Positions 4,828-11,107 of a DNA stretch of 11,107 bases are shown piece after piece; position 1 is the stretch's first letter, and each line of letters begins with the position of its first letter. The translations under genes and the position numbers were made by a program. The stretch spans positions 1-11,107 of the forward strand of contig DATKXO010000469.1 of assembly GCA_035528995.1 (NCBI GenBank), given 5' to 3'. This DNA comes from DATKXO01 sp035528995. Its GTDB lineage: Bacteria; Planctomycetota; Phycisphaerae; UBA1845. The notes beneath the pieces are model-generated. The model searched no databases and was not told the DNA's origin. It saw only the letters and a list, made by a program, of their open reading frames with translations.

Positions 4828-5616
4828 AGACACGCCGATCCCCTCCCATCGCTGCCAATTCCTCTGCTGAAGGTCTCGCCCGGGGTACTTCTCTTTGAGA
4901 CGCTCCAAAACCGCTTGCTCGTCGGTGCGATCCATTTCGAAGTCGGCGACGAGGTCGTCACTGCGGCTCTCCATCGTGTCCTTATCGTGCAGAGCGTTGT
5001 GCTGCGCGAGAAAGCACGCCAATCGACTCCGACGCACGCGGGCAAGACGGCGCCCATAGTCGTTTAGGTAGAGCGCGACACATTCGCGATCCCACAGGAT
5101 GGCGCCGTCCAGGACCGGATGTCTGTGGAACGCACTATCAGAGAAGTAGAGGCAACGGCGCCTTCGGCATCCGCCGTCCGCTCCGCAGTCGCTGATGGCG
5201 CCTACCCCGTAAAGCGTGCCGATCATCTGTTCGGACATGAAGCAAGCGTCGTACTCGCTCCTCGCGATCAGTGCGACCAACCAAAGCGCATCCGCGTATT
5301 CCCGTGCCGTGCTTTCTACCTGCCTGATCGCATGACGAATCCCCTTCGCCACGTTATCGCGGTAAACATGGAGGTGAACGCGTTCGTGGATGTCGCCCTT
5401 TCTCAGGGTCTCGTTAATCGTCGCATCATCGTAAAAAGCCTTTACTTCGATGAGGTAGTTCTCGTGCCCATCCTCAGCCCAAAGGTCGCAGCGCTTGCAG
5501 CCCCGGCTGTTACCTTCTCGAATGCGTTCTGGGCCGAGCCCCGCCTCCCGCAAGAACCTGGAGACATCCGCTATGTCTCGTTCGTCTCCCACGTCCGGTC
5601 TCCGACAAAATCTCAC
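4801..5616 (-). CDS. Unknown protein with PD-(D/E)XK-like nuclease signature, last gene of the four-gene cluster
   Basis: 271 residues, starting at GTG 5616, which overlaps the TGA of the preceding small gene by 4 nt (GTGA). I do not recognise the family. Residues 40-59 read C-KRCD-LWAEDGHENYLIEVK: D44 followed by a strand ending in E57-V58-K59 has the spacing of the PD-(D/E)XK nuclease core, with helix RDIADVSRFLREAGL (13-27) before it and the IRHAIRQVESTAREYADALW helix (93-112) after it. Downstream are WLVALIARSEYDACF, a cysteine-containing stretch (about 144-155), and an acidic, charged C-terminal region (210-250). No helicase, methylase or ATPase domain is attached. The final residues SSPRQGEGV and the TAG stop are encoded inside REP-like copy C, so the native C-terminus may have been replaced. 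Nuclease activity is inference from one motif. GC content is lower than in pnp or kdsD. Confidence 0.6.
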   Translation of the reverse strand: MRFCRRPDVGDERDIADVSRFLREAGLGPERIREGNSRGCKRCDLWAEDGHENYLIEVKAFYDDATINETLRKGDIHERVHLHVYRDNVAKGIRHAIRQVESTAREYADALWLVALIARSEYDACFMSEQMIGTLYGVGAISDCGADGGCRRRRCLYFSDSAFHRHPVLDGAILWDRECVALYLNDYGRRLARVRRSRLACFLAQHNALHDKDTMESRSDDLVADFEMDRTDEQAVLERLKEKYPGRDLQQRNWQRWEGIGVSSPRQGEGV

Positions 5617-5831
5617 CCGACCTTATTCGCCAGCTCTTCGCCCAGAATCTCCCGAACCGTCAGCGCCACGATCACCTTGCCACTCTTGCGGAACAAGCGG
5701 TCGATCTCCGGCGAAACGTTGGAGGTGTAGCCTGGCGCCGTGAAGAAGCCCCTGCCGCGGTCGTCACGTCTCGGGTACGGGGCCCTTGGTCGGCGGTGGC
5801 GCCACGGCGCGGCCCGTCCGCGTCGGCTCAC
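5613..5831 (-). CDS. Small protein, paralogue of the 6361-6594 product
   Basis: 72 residues from GTG 5831, the only start codon in the frame; this codon overlaps the TGA of the upstream membrane-protein gene (GTGA). The TGA at 5615-5613 in turn overlaps the GTG of the nuclease-like gene. Residues 1-25 are arginine-rich and look unlike a folded protein. From RGRG onward (25-72) the protein aligns with the first small protein of the cluster: over 32 aligned positions (SPEIDRLFRKSG... to ...ANKV) about half are identical, including E-I, F-R, G-K, T-V-R and K-V. No known domain is recognised. The double overlap argues that it is translated, by coupling. The family could be an adaptor, an antitoxin or a specificity subunit; nothing in the sequence decides this. 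Confidence 0.5.
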   Translation of the reverse strand: MSRRGRAAPWRHRRPRAPYPRRDDRGRGFFTAPGYTSNVSPEIDRLFRKSGKVIVALTVREILGEELANKVG

Positions 5832-6364
5832 GAGGTCGCCTCACTTCCTTTCCGCACAAGATCGTCGACGAATCTATCAAACCCCGGGCTGGTGCCGTAC
5901 TTGACTACGCCGCAATCGGTTGCGGCATAAGCGACGCGATCACGGAGAGGGCTAGGGAGCGGAGTAGGCGGAGGATCGCAGAACGCCGTGACAGCTTCTC
6001 GCGACTCCAAACGGACGGGCCAACTTCTTCCATCTGACAACTCAGGGAAAGCGAAGACGGTGCGCAGGCCGCCGTCGCGCCGCCCAAGGCCTACCTCGGA
6101 GATGGTTACCGCAAAAGAGCTGAGGTTCACTACGTGAATCGCGAACTGGTTTGGCGGACGACCGCCGCTTGGATCATACCCTGCCGGCGCAGGGGCTGCT
6201 GCGGTTAACACCGTTCCGTCGCGATTGACCCACGCAGCTTTCGGCGTGACCCGCAGCTTCACGCGGTTCTTGCTCAACAAGTCCCAGGTCGTGATGACGC
6301 CAAGTCCCGTGCCGATGGCGCCCAACAACGCGCCAATGATCGCAAGCCAGTCCGTCACATTCAT
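5828..6364 (-). CDS. Single-pass membrane protein of unknown function
   Basis: 178 residues from ATG 6364, which overlaps the TGA of the upstream small gene as ATGA; a TTG at 6370 would add two residues. Residues 7-27 form one hydrophobic helix (LAIIGALLGAIGTGLGVITT), followed by the basic segment SKNRVKLR, which by the positive-inside rule would place the C-terminal domain in the cytoplasm. The remaining region looks beta-rich: QFAIHVVNLSSFAVTISEVGLG (73-94), then WPVRLESREAVTAF (115-128), a proline-rich loop, and AYAATDCGVVKYGTSPGF near the end. Comparable anchored proteins of unknown function are familiar from accessory regions, but I cannot name a family. Its stop overlaps the next gene by GTGA. 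It could be a membrane anchor or sensor for the cluster. Confidence 0.65.
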   Translation of the reverse strand: MNVTDWLAIIGALLGAIGTGLGVITTWDLLSKNRVKLRVTPKAAWVNRDGTVLTAAAPAPAGYDPSGGRPPNQFAIHVVNLSSFAVTISEVGLGRRDGGLRTVFAFPELSDGRSWPVRLESREAVTAFCDPPPTPLPSPLRDRVAYAATDCGVVKYGTSPGFDRFVDDLVRKGSEATS

Positions 6365-6594
6365 TGCCAAGCGCCTTGTCCATTTGAACGCTGACCAACA
6401 CGCGATGACACCACCTTACGTGCCAACTGCTCTTCGACAGTCTTCCGGACAGTCGGGGCGATGAGCGGCTTACCGGTCTGGCGGAAGGGGTCGCCGATCT
6501 CGCTCGAAAGTATCTGCGCAGGCAGAGCGACAAGGCCACGCCCCCGCAAGAGCTGAGCGGGCATCACGGTCAGGGATTCCTGGCGTTGCAGCAC
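6361..6594 (-). CDS. Small protein, first gene of the four-gene cluster
   Basis: 77 residues from GTG 6594. An ATG at 6564 (MPAQLLRGRG) gives a 67-residue alternative, with AGGA upstream at long spacing; the conserved part begins at RGRG, so the shorter form is possible. The core RGRGLVALPAQILSSEIG, then FRQTGK, TVRKTVEEQLARKV, matches the small protein at 5613-5831 at about half of the aligned positions. It has an extra C-terminal segment, SSRVGQRSNGQGAWQ, that the paralogue lacks. No catalytic or DNA-binding motif is recognised. Its TGA overlaps the ATG of the membrane-protein gene, so the two are probably coupled. No strong promoter is seen upstream; TATTCT at 6649-6654 (minus strand) is a weak -10 candidate without a -35. 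Confidence 0.6.
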   Translation of the reverse strand: MLQRQESLTVMPAQLLRGRGLVALPAQILSSEIGDPFRQTGKPLIAPTVRKTVEEQLARKVVSSRVGQRSNGQGAWQ

Positions 6595-6942
6595 GCGTTC
6601 GTATCCGTTCGACGGCCCGCACCCGACCTTCGCGACGACCAGTCAACCAGAATAGCGTACGCGCGGCGTCGGGCACCGCAAGCGTGTGGCTGTCGGAACG
6701 AAGCGGAGCAAGGCCCGGCTGACAGCCTGGCCCTCGCCTGTGAAACTAGGCAATCTGGAAGCTCTTTGCGGGTAAACCGGCCCGCGGAAGCGTCGTTTCC
6801 AACCCGGATTCGACGCCCGAACCCGGCCTGGCGACCGAGAGCGCGCCCCCGAGCCCAACTTGAGCGCCCCGCCCGCCTGCGGACCCTCCGCCTGTGGCCG
6901 ACGCCACCCCACCTTATCCCTCTCCGCGATCTCGGTGTGCTC
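6595..6942. other. Gene-free interval between the accessory cluster and the two-component operon
   Basis: I see no supported gene here. Open frames on both strands are arginine-rich and lack credible starts. The interval contains an interrupted inverted repeat at 6688-6727, C-rich sequence from about 6800 to 6900, and a short degenerate repeat at about 6919-6950 (minus strand: CACCGCAGAG, CACACCGAGA, TCGCGGAGAG) next to the response-regulator stop. It must hold the promoter of the four-gene cluster if that cluster is not read through from the kinase operon. Confidence 0.5.
6688..6727. repeat. Interrupted inverted repeat (GGCTGTC/GACAGCC)
   Basis: GGCTGTC (6688-6694) and GACAGCC (6721-6727) are perfect 7-bp arms separated by 26 nt. 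It could be a REP-type hairpin or part of a leader of the four-gene cluster. Only one copy is present and pairing at this length may be chance. Confidence 0.3.
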
Positions 6943-6968
6943 TGCGGTGAATCCCCCGCGTCACCGCA
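6943..6968 (-). terminator. Hairpin spanning the response-regulator stop codon
   Basis: TGCGGTGA (6943-6950) and TCACCGCA (6961-6968) are perfect 8-bp arms around a 10-nt loop. The right arm includes the TGA stop of the sigma-54 activator on the minus strand. No T run follows, so this is a weak terminator candidate or a 3'-end stabiliser. Confidence 0.35.
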
Positions 6969-8337
6969 AACCGTAGTCGTTCAGCTTGCGGTACAGCGTC
7001 CGGGCGCCGATCTTCAGGGCCTTGGCCGTCTTGTCCCGGTTGCCCCCGAACATCTTCAGCGTGTTCATGATGTGCAGCTTCTCGACGTCGGCCATGCTCA
7101 GACCCGCCAGGTTCGGAAAACCCACGGGCACGATGTCCGTGCAGCCGCGGACCGGGTCGGGCAGATCCTCGACGCCCAGCGTCGTCCGGTCCGTCTCGAC
7201 GCACATCTGCTCGACCACGTTGCGCAGCTCCCGCACGTTCCCCCGCCAGGAGTACTGCGTCAGCTTACGCATGGCCTCGGGCGCGATGCCGTCGACCTCG
7301 GTATGGTTCTCCGCGTTGCACCGGTCGATGAAATGCTGGACCAGCAAGGGGATGTCCTCGCGCCGCTCGCGCAGCGGTGGAATACGGATGGCCCCGCCGG
7401 CGTGCAGTCGGTAGAGCAGGTCCTGCCGGAACTCGCCGATCTCCACCTTGGCCGCCAGGTCCTGATGCGTCGCCGCCACGAAGCGCACGTCCACGTGGTG
7501 CACCTCGGTGCTGCCCACCGGCATGACCTCCCCGTTCTCCAGGGCCCGCAGCAGCTTGGCCTGCATGGCCAGGGGCATGTCGCCGATCTCGTCCAGAAAC
7601 AGCGTGCCGCCGTCGGCCGCCTCCAGCATCCCCTTCCGGCTCGCGTACGCACCGGTGAACGCGCCCTTGACGTGCCCGAACAGCTCGCTGTCCAGAAGCG
7701 TCTCGGTAAACGCCGCGCAGTTCGCCACCTTGAACGGCTTGTTCTTCCGCGGCGAATTGGTGTGGATGGCCTGGGCGATGAGTTCCTTGCCCGTGCCCGA
7801 CTCGCCAAAGATCAGCACGGTGCTCTTGGTGCGGGCCAGCCTGCGGACCCGCTTGATCTCCCGGGCCAGCGCCTGGCTGGTCCCGATGATCCCCTCGAAG
7901 CTGAAGGCCTGGTCGACCTGCTGGCGCAGCTCGCGGTTCTGCCGGGCCGTGATCGCCTGCCGCCCCGCACGATCCACCTTGTCGCGCAGCACGTCGATGT
8001 CGATGGGCTTGATCAGGTAATCGTAGGCCCGGTCGGGGTTGTCGCGGCTGAGGGCGTCACGGGCCAGTTGCTCGCTGCCGTAGGCCGTGATCAGGATGAC
8101 CTCGCACTCGGGCACCTCCCGCTTGGCCGCCCGAAGCACGTCCATGCCGTCCAGACCGCCCCCCAGCCGGTAGTCGGTGATGACCACGTCCGGCGGGCGC
8201 TGCTTCATGCTCTCCACCGCTTCGGCACCCGTCGGCACCACCCGGCAGATGTGGTTCGAGCGTTTGAGCCCCTCGGCCATGGCCTCGCCGTGGGCCGTCT
8301 CGTCTTCCACAATCAGGACAAAGGCCGACTCGTCCAT
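6961..8337 (-). CDS. NtrC-family sigma-54-dependent response regulator
   Basis: A 458-residue three-domain activator, complete and of normal length. The receiver domain (about 5-125) has the acidic pair E11-D12, phospho-acceptor D55 in VVITDYRLGGG, T84, and K110-P111. The AAA+ domain (about 148-385) carries Walker A GESGTGKE (178-185), the sigma-54-contacting loop GAFTGA (225-230), Walker B TLFLDEIGD (245-253) and FRQDLLYRL (303-311). The C-terminal Fis-type helix-turn-helix (about 415-458) ends GNRDKTAKALKIGARTLYRKL. On phosphorylation by its kinase it should bind an enhancer and drive open-complex formation by the sigma-54 polymerase. It lies 54 nt downstream of the histidine kinase gene on the same strand, which makes the two a cognate pair. 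The regulated genes are not identifiable here; I found no clear GG-N10-GC sigma-54 promoter in the neighbouring gaps by eye. Start at ATG 8337; the Shine-Dalgarno sequence is weak. Confidence 0.95.
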   Translation of the reverse strand: MDESAFVLIVEDETAHGEAMAEGLKRSNHICRVVPTGAEAVESMKQRPPDVVITDYRLGGGLDGMDVLRAAKREVPECEVILITAYGSEQLARDALSRDNPDRAYDYLIKPIDIDVLRDKVDRAGRQAITARQNRELRQQVDQAFSFEGIIGTSQALAREIKRVRRLARTKSTVLIFGESGTGKELIAQAIHTNSPRKNKPFKVANCAAFTETLLDSELFGHVKGAFTGAYASRKGMLEAADGGTLFLDEIGDMPLAMQAKLLRALENGEVMPVGSTEVHHVDVRFVAATHQDLAAKVEIGEFRQDLLYRLHAGGAIRIPPLRERREDIPLLVQHFIDRCNAENHTEVDGIAPEAMRKLTQYSWRGNVRELRNVVEQMCVETDRTTLGVEDLPDPVRGCTDIVPVGFPNLAGLSMADVEKLHIMNTLKMFGGNRDKTAKALKIGARTLYRKLNDYGLR

Positions 8338-8391
8338 CGCGGTTCTATCTTATCTGCTTCCGGCGACGTGTCACGGTGATCCGGCCGGTTT

Positions 8392-9201
8392 TCACCGCTG
8401 CGGAGCGTCACCGCCGGCCAGCGGCAGGTGGATCGTGAAGCACGTCCCCCGGCCCGGCTCGGAGTGCAGGTCGATGCCCCCGCCGTGCTCGGTGATGATG
8501 CGTTGCGTCGTGGACAGCCCCAGCCCGGTGCCGGCGCCCTTGGTCGAGTAGAAGGGTTGAAAGACCCTGTCCACCGCCTCGGGCGGCACGCCGGGCCCGG
8601 TGTCGGACACCTCGACGTCGGCGGTCCCGCGTTGACCTCTGCGCGTGCGGATCATGATCTCGCCGCCGTCCGGCATCGCCTCCTGGGCGTTGATCAACAC
8701 GTTGAGCAGGGCCTGTTCGATCATGCGCTCATCCAGCATGCATTCGAGCGGCTCGGGGGCCCAAACCGCGTGCAGACGGACGCCGGCCGCGTCCGCCTGC
8801 GGGGAGAAGAACTCGGCCAGGTGCTCCACCGTCTGGTTCAGGTCCACCCGACGGGCGTCCAGCCGCACGGCGCCGGCCAGTTTCAGGAATTCGTCCAGCA
8901 GGTGCTTCAGTCGCTCGGCCTCGTGACGGATGGCCTCGACTTTCAGCAGGCTCCGCCGCCCGACGTCCTGTTGATCGTCCTCCAACTCCCTGAGGTTCTC
9001 GGCCAGAAGTTGCAGGTTGACCATCAAAGTGGAGAGGGGATTGCGCAGCTCGTGGGCCAGACCGCCCGCCATCTGGGAGAGTTGGGCCACGCGCGGATCG
9101 GGACCGGCCCGCGCTTCACCGCGGCGGCGGTTCCGATACACGAATACCAACGTGGCCAGGACCAATCCGATTATCAGGCCGCCTATGGCCGGACCGATCA
9201 T
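8392..9201 (-). CDS. Membrane-anchored sensor histidine kinase (NtrB-like core)
   Basis: 269 residues from ATG 9201; a TTG at 9207 would add two. GAGGA lies about 10 nt before the ATG. Residues 5-22 form one membrane helix (AIGGLIIGLVLATLVFVY) followed by RNRRRGEAR. The HisKA domain contains phospho-acceptor H50 in GGLAHELRNPLSTL; the ATP-binding domain has the N box LLNVLINAQEAM (N171), G1 DTGPGV (200-205), the F box FQPFYSTKGAG and G2 GTGLGLS (224-230). There is no periplasmic loop and no PAS or GAF domain, so the signal must be sensed through the membrane segment, a partner protein or the cytoplasmic linker. The sequence of the core is of the NtrB/ZraS type that partners sigma-54 activators, consistent with the adjacent gene. 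It starts about 100 nt after the end of pnp. Confidence 0.93.
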   Translation of the reverse strand: MIGPAIGGLIIGLVLATLVFVYRNRRRGEARAGPDPRVAQLSQMAGGLAHELRNPLSTLMVNLQLLAENLRELEDDQQDVGRRSLLKVEAIRHEAERLKHLLDEFLKLAGAVRLDARRVDLNQTVEHLAEFFSPQADAAGVRLHAVWAPEPLECMLDERMIEQALLNVLINAQEAMPDGGEIMIRTRRGQRGTADVEVSDTGPGVPPEAVDRVFQPFYSTKGAGTGLGLSTTQRIITEHGGGIDLHSEPGRGTCFTIHLPLAGGDAPQR

Positions 9202-9229
9202 CGGCAAGGGGTCCTCGCAGACGGGGGCG

Positions 9230-9250
9230 ACGGGCGGTCACCCCGCCCGT
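9230..9250 (-). terminator. Hairpin between pnp and the histidine kinase gene
   Basis: ACGGGCGG (9230-9237) and CCGCCCGT (9243-9250) form a perfect 8-bp stem around a 5-nt loop. It lies 58 nt past the pnp stop and about 30 nt before the kinase start. It may end the pnp transcript or sit in the kinase leader; no T run follows. Confidence 0.4.
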
Positions 9251-9307
9251 GCCTCGCATGATCTCGAACGATTCGGAAAACGGCTACCAGCAGCCGCGCT
9301 CCCGCGG

Positions 9308-11107
9308 TCAGTGCGCCTCGGCCATCGCGCCCTTGCGCTCCTCCAGCATGGCCGCCTTGCGCGACAGCTTCACGCGACCCTGCTCGTCGATGAGGATCAC
9401 CTTGACCTTCATCTGGTCGCCGATCTTGCAGACGTCATTGACCGACTTGACGTAGTCCGTATCCAGCTCGCTGATGTGGCAGAGCCCGTCCTGACCGGGG
9501 AAGATCTCGATGAAGGCCCCGAAGTCCTTCACGCTGCTCACCCGGCCCTCGTAGATCTTGCCCAGCTGAACCTCCTGAGCCACCGCCTCGACCATCTCCC
9601 GGGCCCGCTCGGCACCGGCCATGTCCACACAGGCGATGTTGATCGTGCCGTCGTCGTCGATCTCGACCCTGGCGCCGGTCTCGGCCTCGATGCCCTTGAT
9701 GCCCTTGCCGCCCGGTCCGATGACCTTGCCGATCTTCTCCGGGTTGATCTTGATGGTGATCAGCCGCGGTGCGTAGGGGCTGATCTCGGCTCGCGGCCGG
9801 TCCAGCGTCTTCAGCATGTCCCGCAGGATGCTCAGGCGACACTTGTGAGCCAACTCCAGGGCGCCGGTTATCTGCTCCATGGTCAGTCCGCGGGCCTTGA
9901 GGTCCAGTTGAACCCCGGTGATGCCGCGCTGCGAGCCGGCCACCTTGAAGTCCATGTCCCCGAAGTGATCCTCCTCGCCCAGGATGTCGGCCAGCAGCAC
10001 GTGCCGCTTGTCGTCGTGCACCATGCCGATGGAGATCCCCGCAATCGGGTGGACGATGGGCACACCCGCGTCCATCAGAGCCAGGGTGCCCCCGCACACG
10101 CTGGCCATCGAACTCGACCCGTTCGATTCCAGGATGTCCGAGACCAGCCGGATGGTGTACGGAAAATCGTCCGGCGCCGGCAGCACGATCTCCAGGGCCT
10201 TCTCCGCCAGAGCTCCGTGCCCGATCTCACGCCGGCTGACGGCCCCGATGCGCCGAACCTCGCCCACCGAGATGGGCGGAAAGTTGTAGTGCAGCATGAA
10301 CTTCTTGCTGTACTCGTCGATGAGCCCGTCGATGATCTGCTCGTCGCGTCCGGTGCCCAGCGTGGTCGCCACCAGAGCCTGAGTCTCGCCCCGCGTGAAG
10401 ATGGCCGAGCCGTGAACCCGCGGCAGGACGCCGACCTCACAGGTGATCTGGCGGATATCCTCCGGACCGCGACCGTCCGACCGAACGCCCTCGTTGAGGA
10501 TGCGCTCCCGAAGCACCTCGCCCTCGATCTCATCCAGGCATCCCCGCACCCGGCCGGCGTCATACGCCGATTCGCCGTTCTGCGGCGTGCAGAGTTCGTC
10601 GATCGCCGTCTTGAAAACCTCATCGACGGCCGCCTGACGATCCTGCTTGCCGACGATCCGCTTGGCCTCCCCCAGCGGCGCCTTGACCTTCTGGCGAAGC
10701 AGGGCCAGCAGCTCTTCGTCGCCCTCCGGCGGCTCCCAGGTGCACGGCTTGCCCGCCTTGGTCTTCAACTCCTCGATCATCTCGCAGAGGATCTGGATCT
10801 GGCTGCGGCCCAGCTCGACCGCTTCGACGATCTTCTCCTCGGACACCTCGCGAGCACCGACCTCGATCATGTTGACCGCGTCCTTGTGACCGACCAACAC
10901 CATCTCCATGTCGCTGTATTCCAGTTGCGGATGCGTCGGATTCACGACCAGCTCGCCGTCAATCAGACCCAGACGCACCCCCCCCACCGGGCCCTGAAAC
11001 GGTATGCCCGAGAGGGCCACCGCCGCCGAGGCACCGTTCACCGCCAGCATGTCCGGATCGTTCTGCTGATCCGCCGACAGAACCATGGCCTGGATCAGCA
11101 GTTCGTC
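9308..11107 (-). CDS. pnp: Polynucleotide phosphorylase (5' end outside the window)
   Basis: The visible 599 residues lack about the first 90-100 residues of this roughly 700-residue enzyme; the frame runs off the window edge through DELLIQAMVLSADQ. It degrades RNA 3' to 5' by phosphorolysis, as a trimer and often within the degradosome. Visible order (fragment numbering): remainder of the first RNase PH domain, the helical linker (about 130-205), the second RNase PH domain with RVHGSAIFTRGETQAL, HYNFPPISVGE, ESNGSSSMASVCGG and the catalytic EEDHFGDMD (378-386; D380 and D386 match the active-site aspartates), the KH domain with IGKVIGPGGKGIKGI (about 458-472), and the S1 domain (about 514-584, from GKIYEGRVSSVKDFGAF). 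The C-terminus is short, without a long acidic or RNase E-binding tail. All key residues are present. An internal ATG at 11086 is not the start. Confidence 0.97.
   Translation of the reverse strand, partial: DELLIQAMVLSADQQNDPDMLAVNGASAAVALSGIPFQGPVGGVRLGLIDGELVVNPTHPQLEYSDMEMVLVGHKDAVNMIEVGAREVSEEKIVEAVELGRSQIQILCEMIEELKTKAGKPCTWEPPEGDEELLALLRQKVKAPLGEAKRIVGKQDRQAAVDEVFKTAIDELCTPQNGESAYDAGRVRGCLDEIEGEVLRERILNEGVRSDGRGPEDIRQITCEVGVLPRVHGSAIFTRGETQALVATTLGTGRDEQIIDGLIDEYSKKFMLHYNFPPISVGEVRRIGAVSRREIGHGALAEKALEIVLPAPDDFPYTIRLVSDILESNGSSSMASVCGGTLALMDAGVPIVHPIAGISIGMVHDDKRHVLLADILGEEDHFGDMDFKVAGSQRGITGVQLDLKARGLTMEQITGALELAHKCRLSILRDMLKTLDRPRAEISPYAPRLITIKINPEKIGKVIGPGGKGIKGIEAETGARVEIDDDGTINIACVDMAGAERAREMVEAVAQEVQLGKIYEGRVSSVKDFGAFIEIFPGQDGLCHISELDTDYVKSVNDVCKIGDQMKVKVILIDEQGRVKLSRKAAMLEERKGAMAEAH

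Noticed and set aside
4310..4870. A 186-codon plus-strand open frame over the transposase
   Set aside because: It is the antisense shadow of the RAYT gene and runs through the REP palindromes.
6643..6912. An 89-codon minus-strand open frame in the gap before the four-gene cluster
   Set aside because: Arginine/proline-rich composition, no credible start site and no paralogue; typical of non-coding GC-rich DNA.
6586..8379. A 597-codon plus-strand open frame
   Set aside because: It is antisense to the sigma-54 activator, whose domains and catalytic motifs are all intact; the frame is open because of high GC.
8338..8391. A regulatory element between kinase and regulator genes
   Set aside because: The 54-nt spacer shows no clear promoter, hairpin or strong ribosome binding site.
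8428..9261. A 277-codon plus-strand open frame
   Set aside because: It is antisense to the histidine kinase, which has all its conserved boxes.

Overview
The window is GC-rich, with several GTG and TTG starts. It looks like a fragment of a Gram-negative bacterial chromosome. A Kdo-pathway enzyme (KdsD) implies lipopolysaccharide. The YdjY-like protein, the style of the secreted hypothetical proteins and the AGCT-rich intergenic repeat array suggest Planctomycetota, perhaps Phycisphaerae. That placement is an inference from content, not from a marker gene.

Positions 1-3893 carry plus-strand genes. In order they are: the 3' part of a YdjY-like protein with an ExbD/TolR-like C-terminal region; kdsD (arabinose-5-phosphate isomerase, SIS plus two CBS domains) with a candidate promoter overlapping the previous stop codon; a 14-bp tandem repeat array ending at the ribosome binding site of a DPM1-like family 2 glycosyltransferase; and a reading frame that starts as a secreted thioredoxin-like protein, meets an in-frame TGA at 3207-3209, and continues open in the same frame as a helical protein with a PASQPA tail. 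KdsD and the glycosyltransferase suggest cell-envelope sugar metabolism.

Positions 3894-4827 are a hairpin-rich module around an IS200-like Y1 transposase of the RAYT type (minus strand). It has two direct composite palindromes on one side and one inverted copy on the other. The three copies share outer arms and a central GGA loop, while their inner stems differ in sequence but still pair. This is the architecture expected of REP elements mobilised by their own RAYT.

Positions 4801-6594 (minus strand) hold four short genes, each overlapping the next by exactly 4 nt (ATGA, GTGA, GTGA). In transcription order they are a small protein, a single-pass membrane protein, a diverged paralogue of the small protein, and a 271-residue protein with a PD-(D/E)XK-like D...EVK signature. 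I recognise no named system here. It is the best candidate in the window for something undescribed. The last gene's stop codon lies inside one of the REP-like elements.

Positions 6961-11107 (minus strand) return to core genes: pnp (polynucleotide phosphorylase, 5' end outside the window), then a membrane histidine kinase and an NtrC-type sigma-54 activator, which form a two-component pair. The 6595-6942 gap has no supported gene. I see no tRNA, rRNA or CRISPR array.
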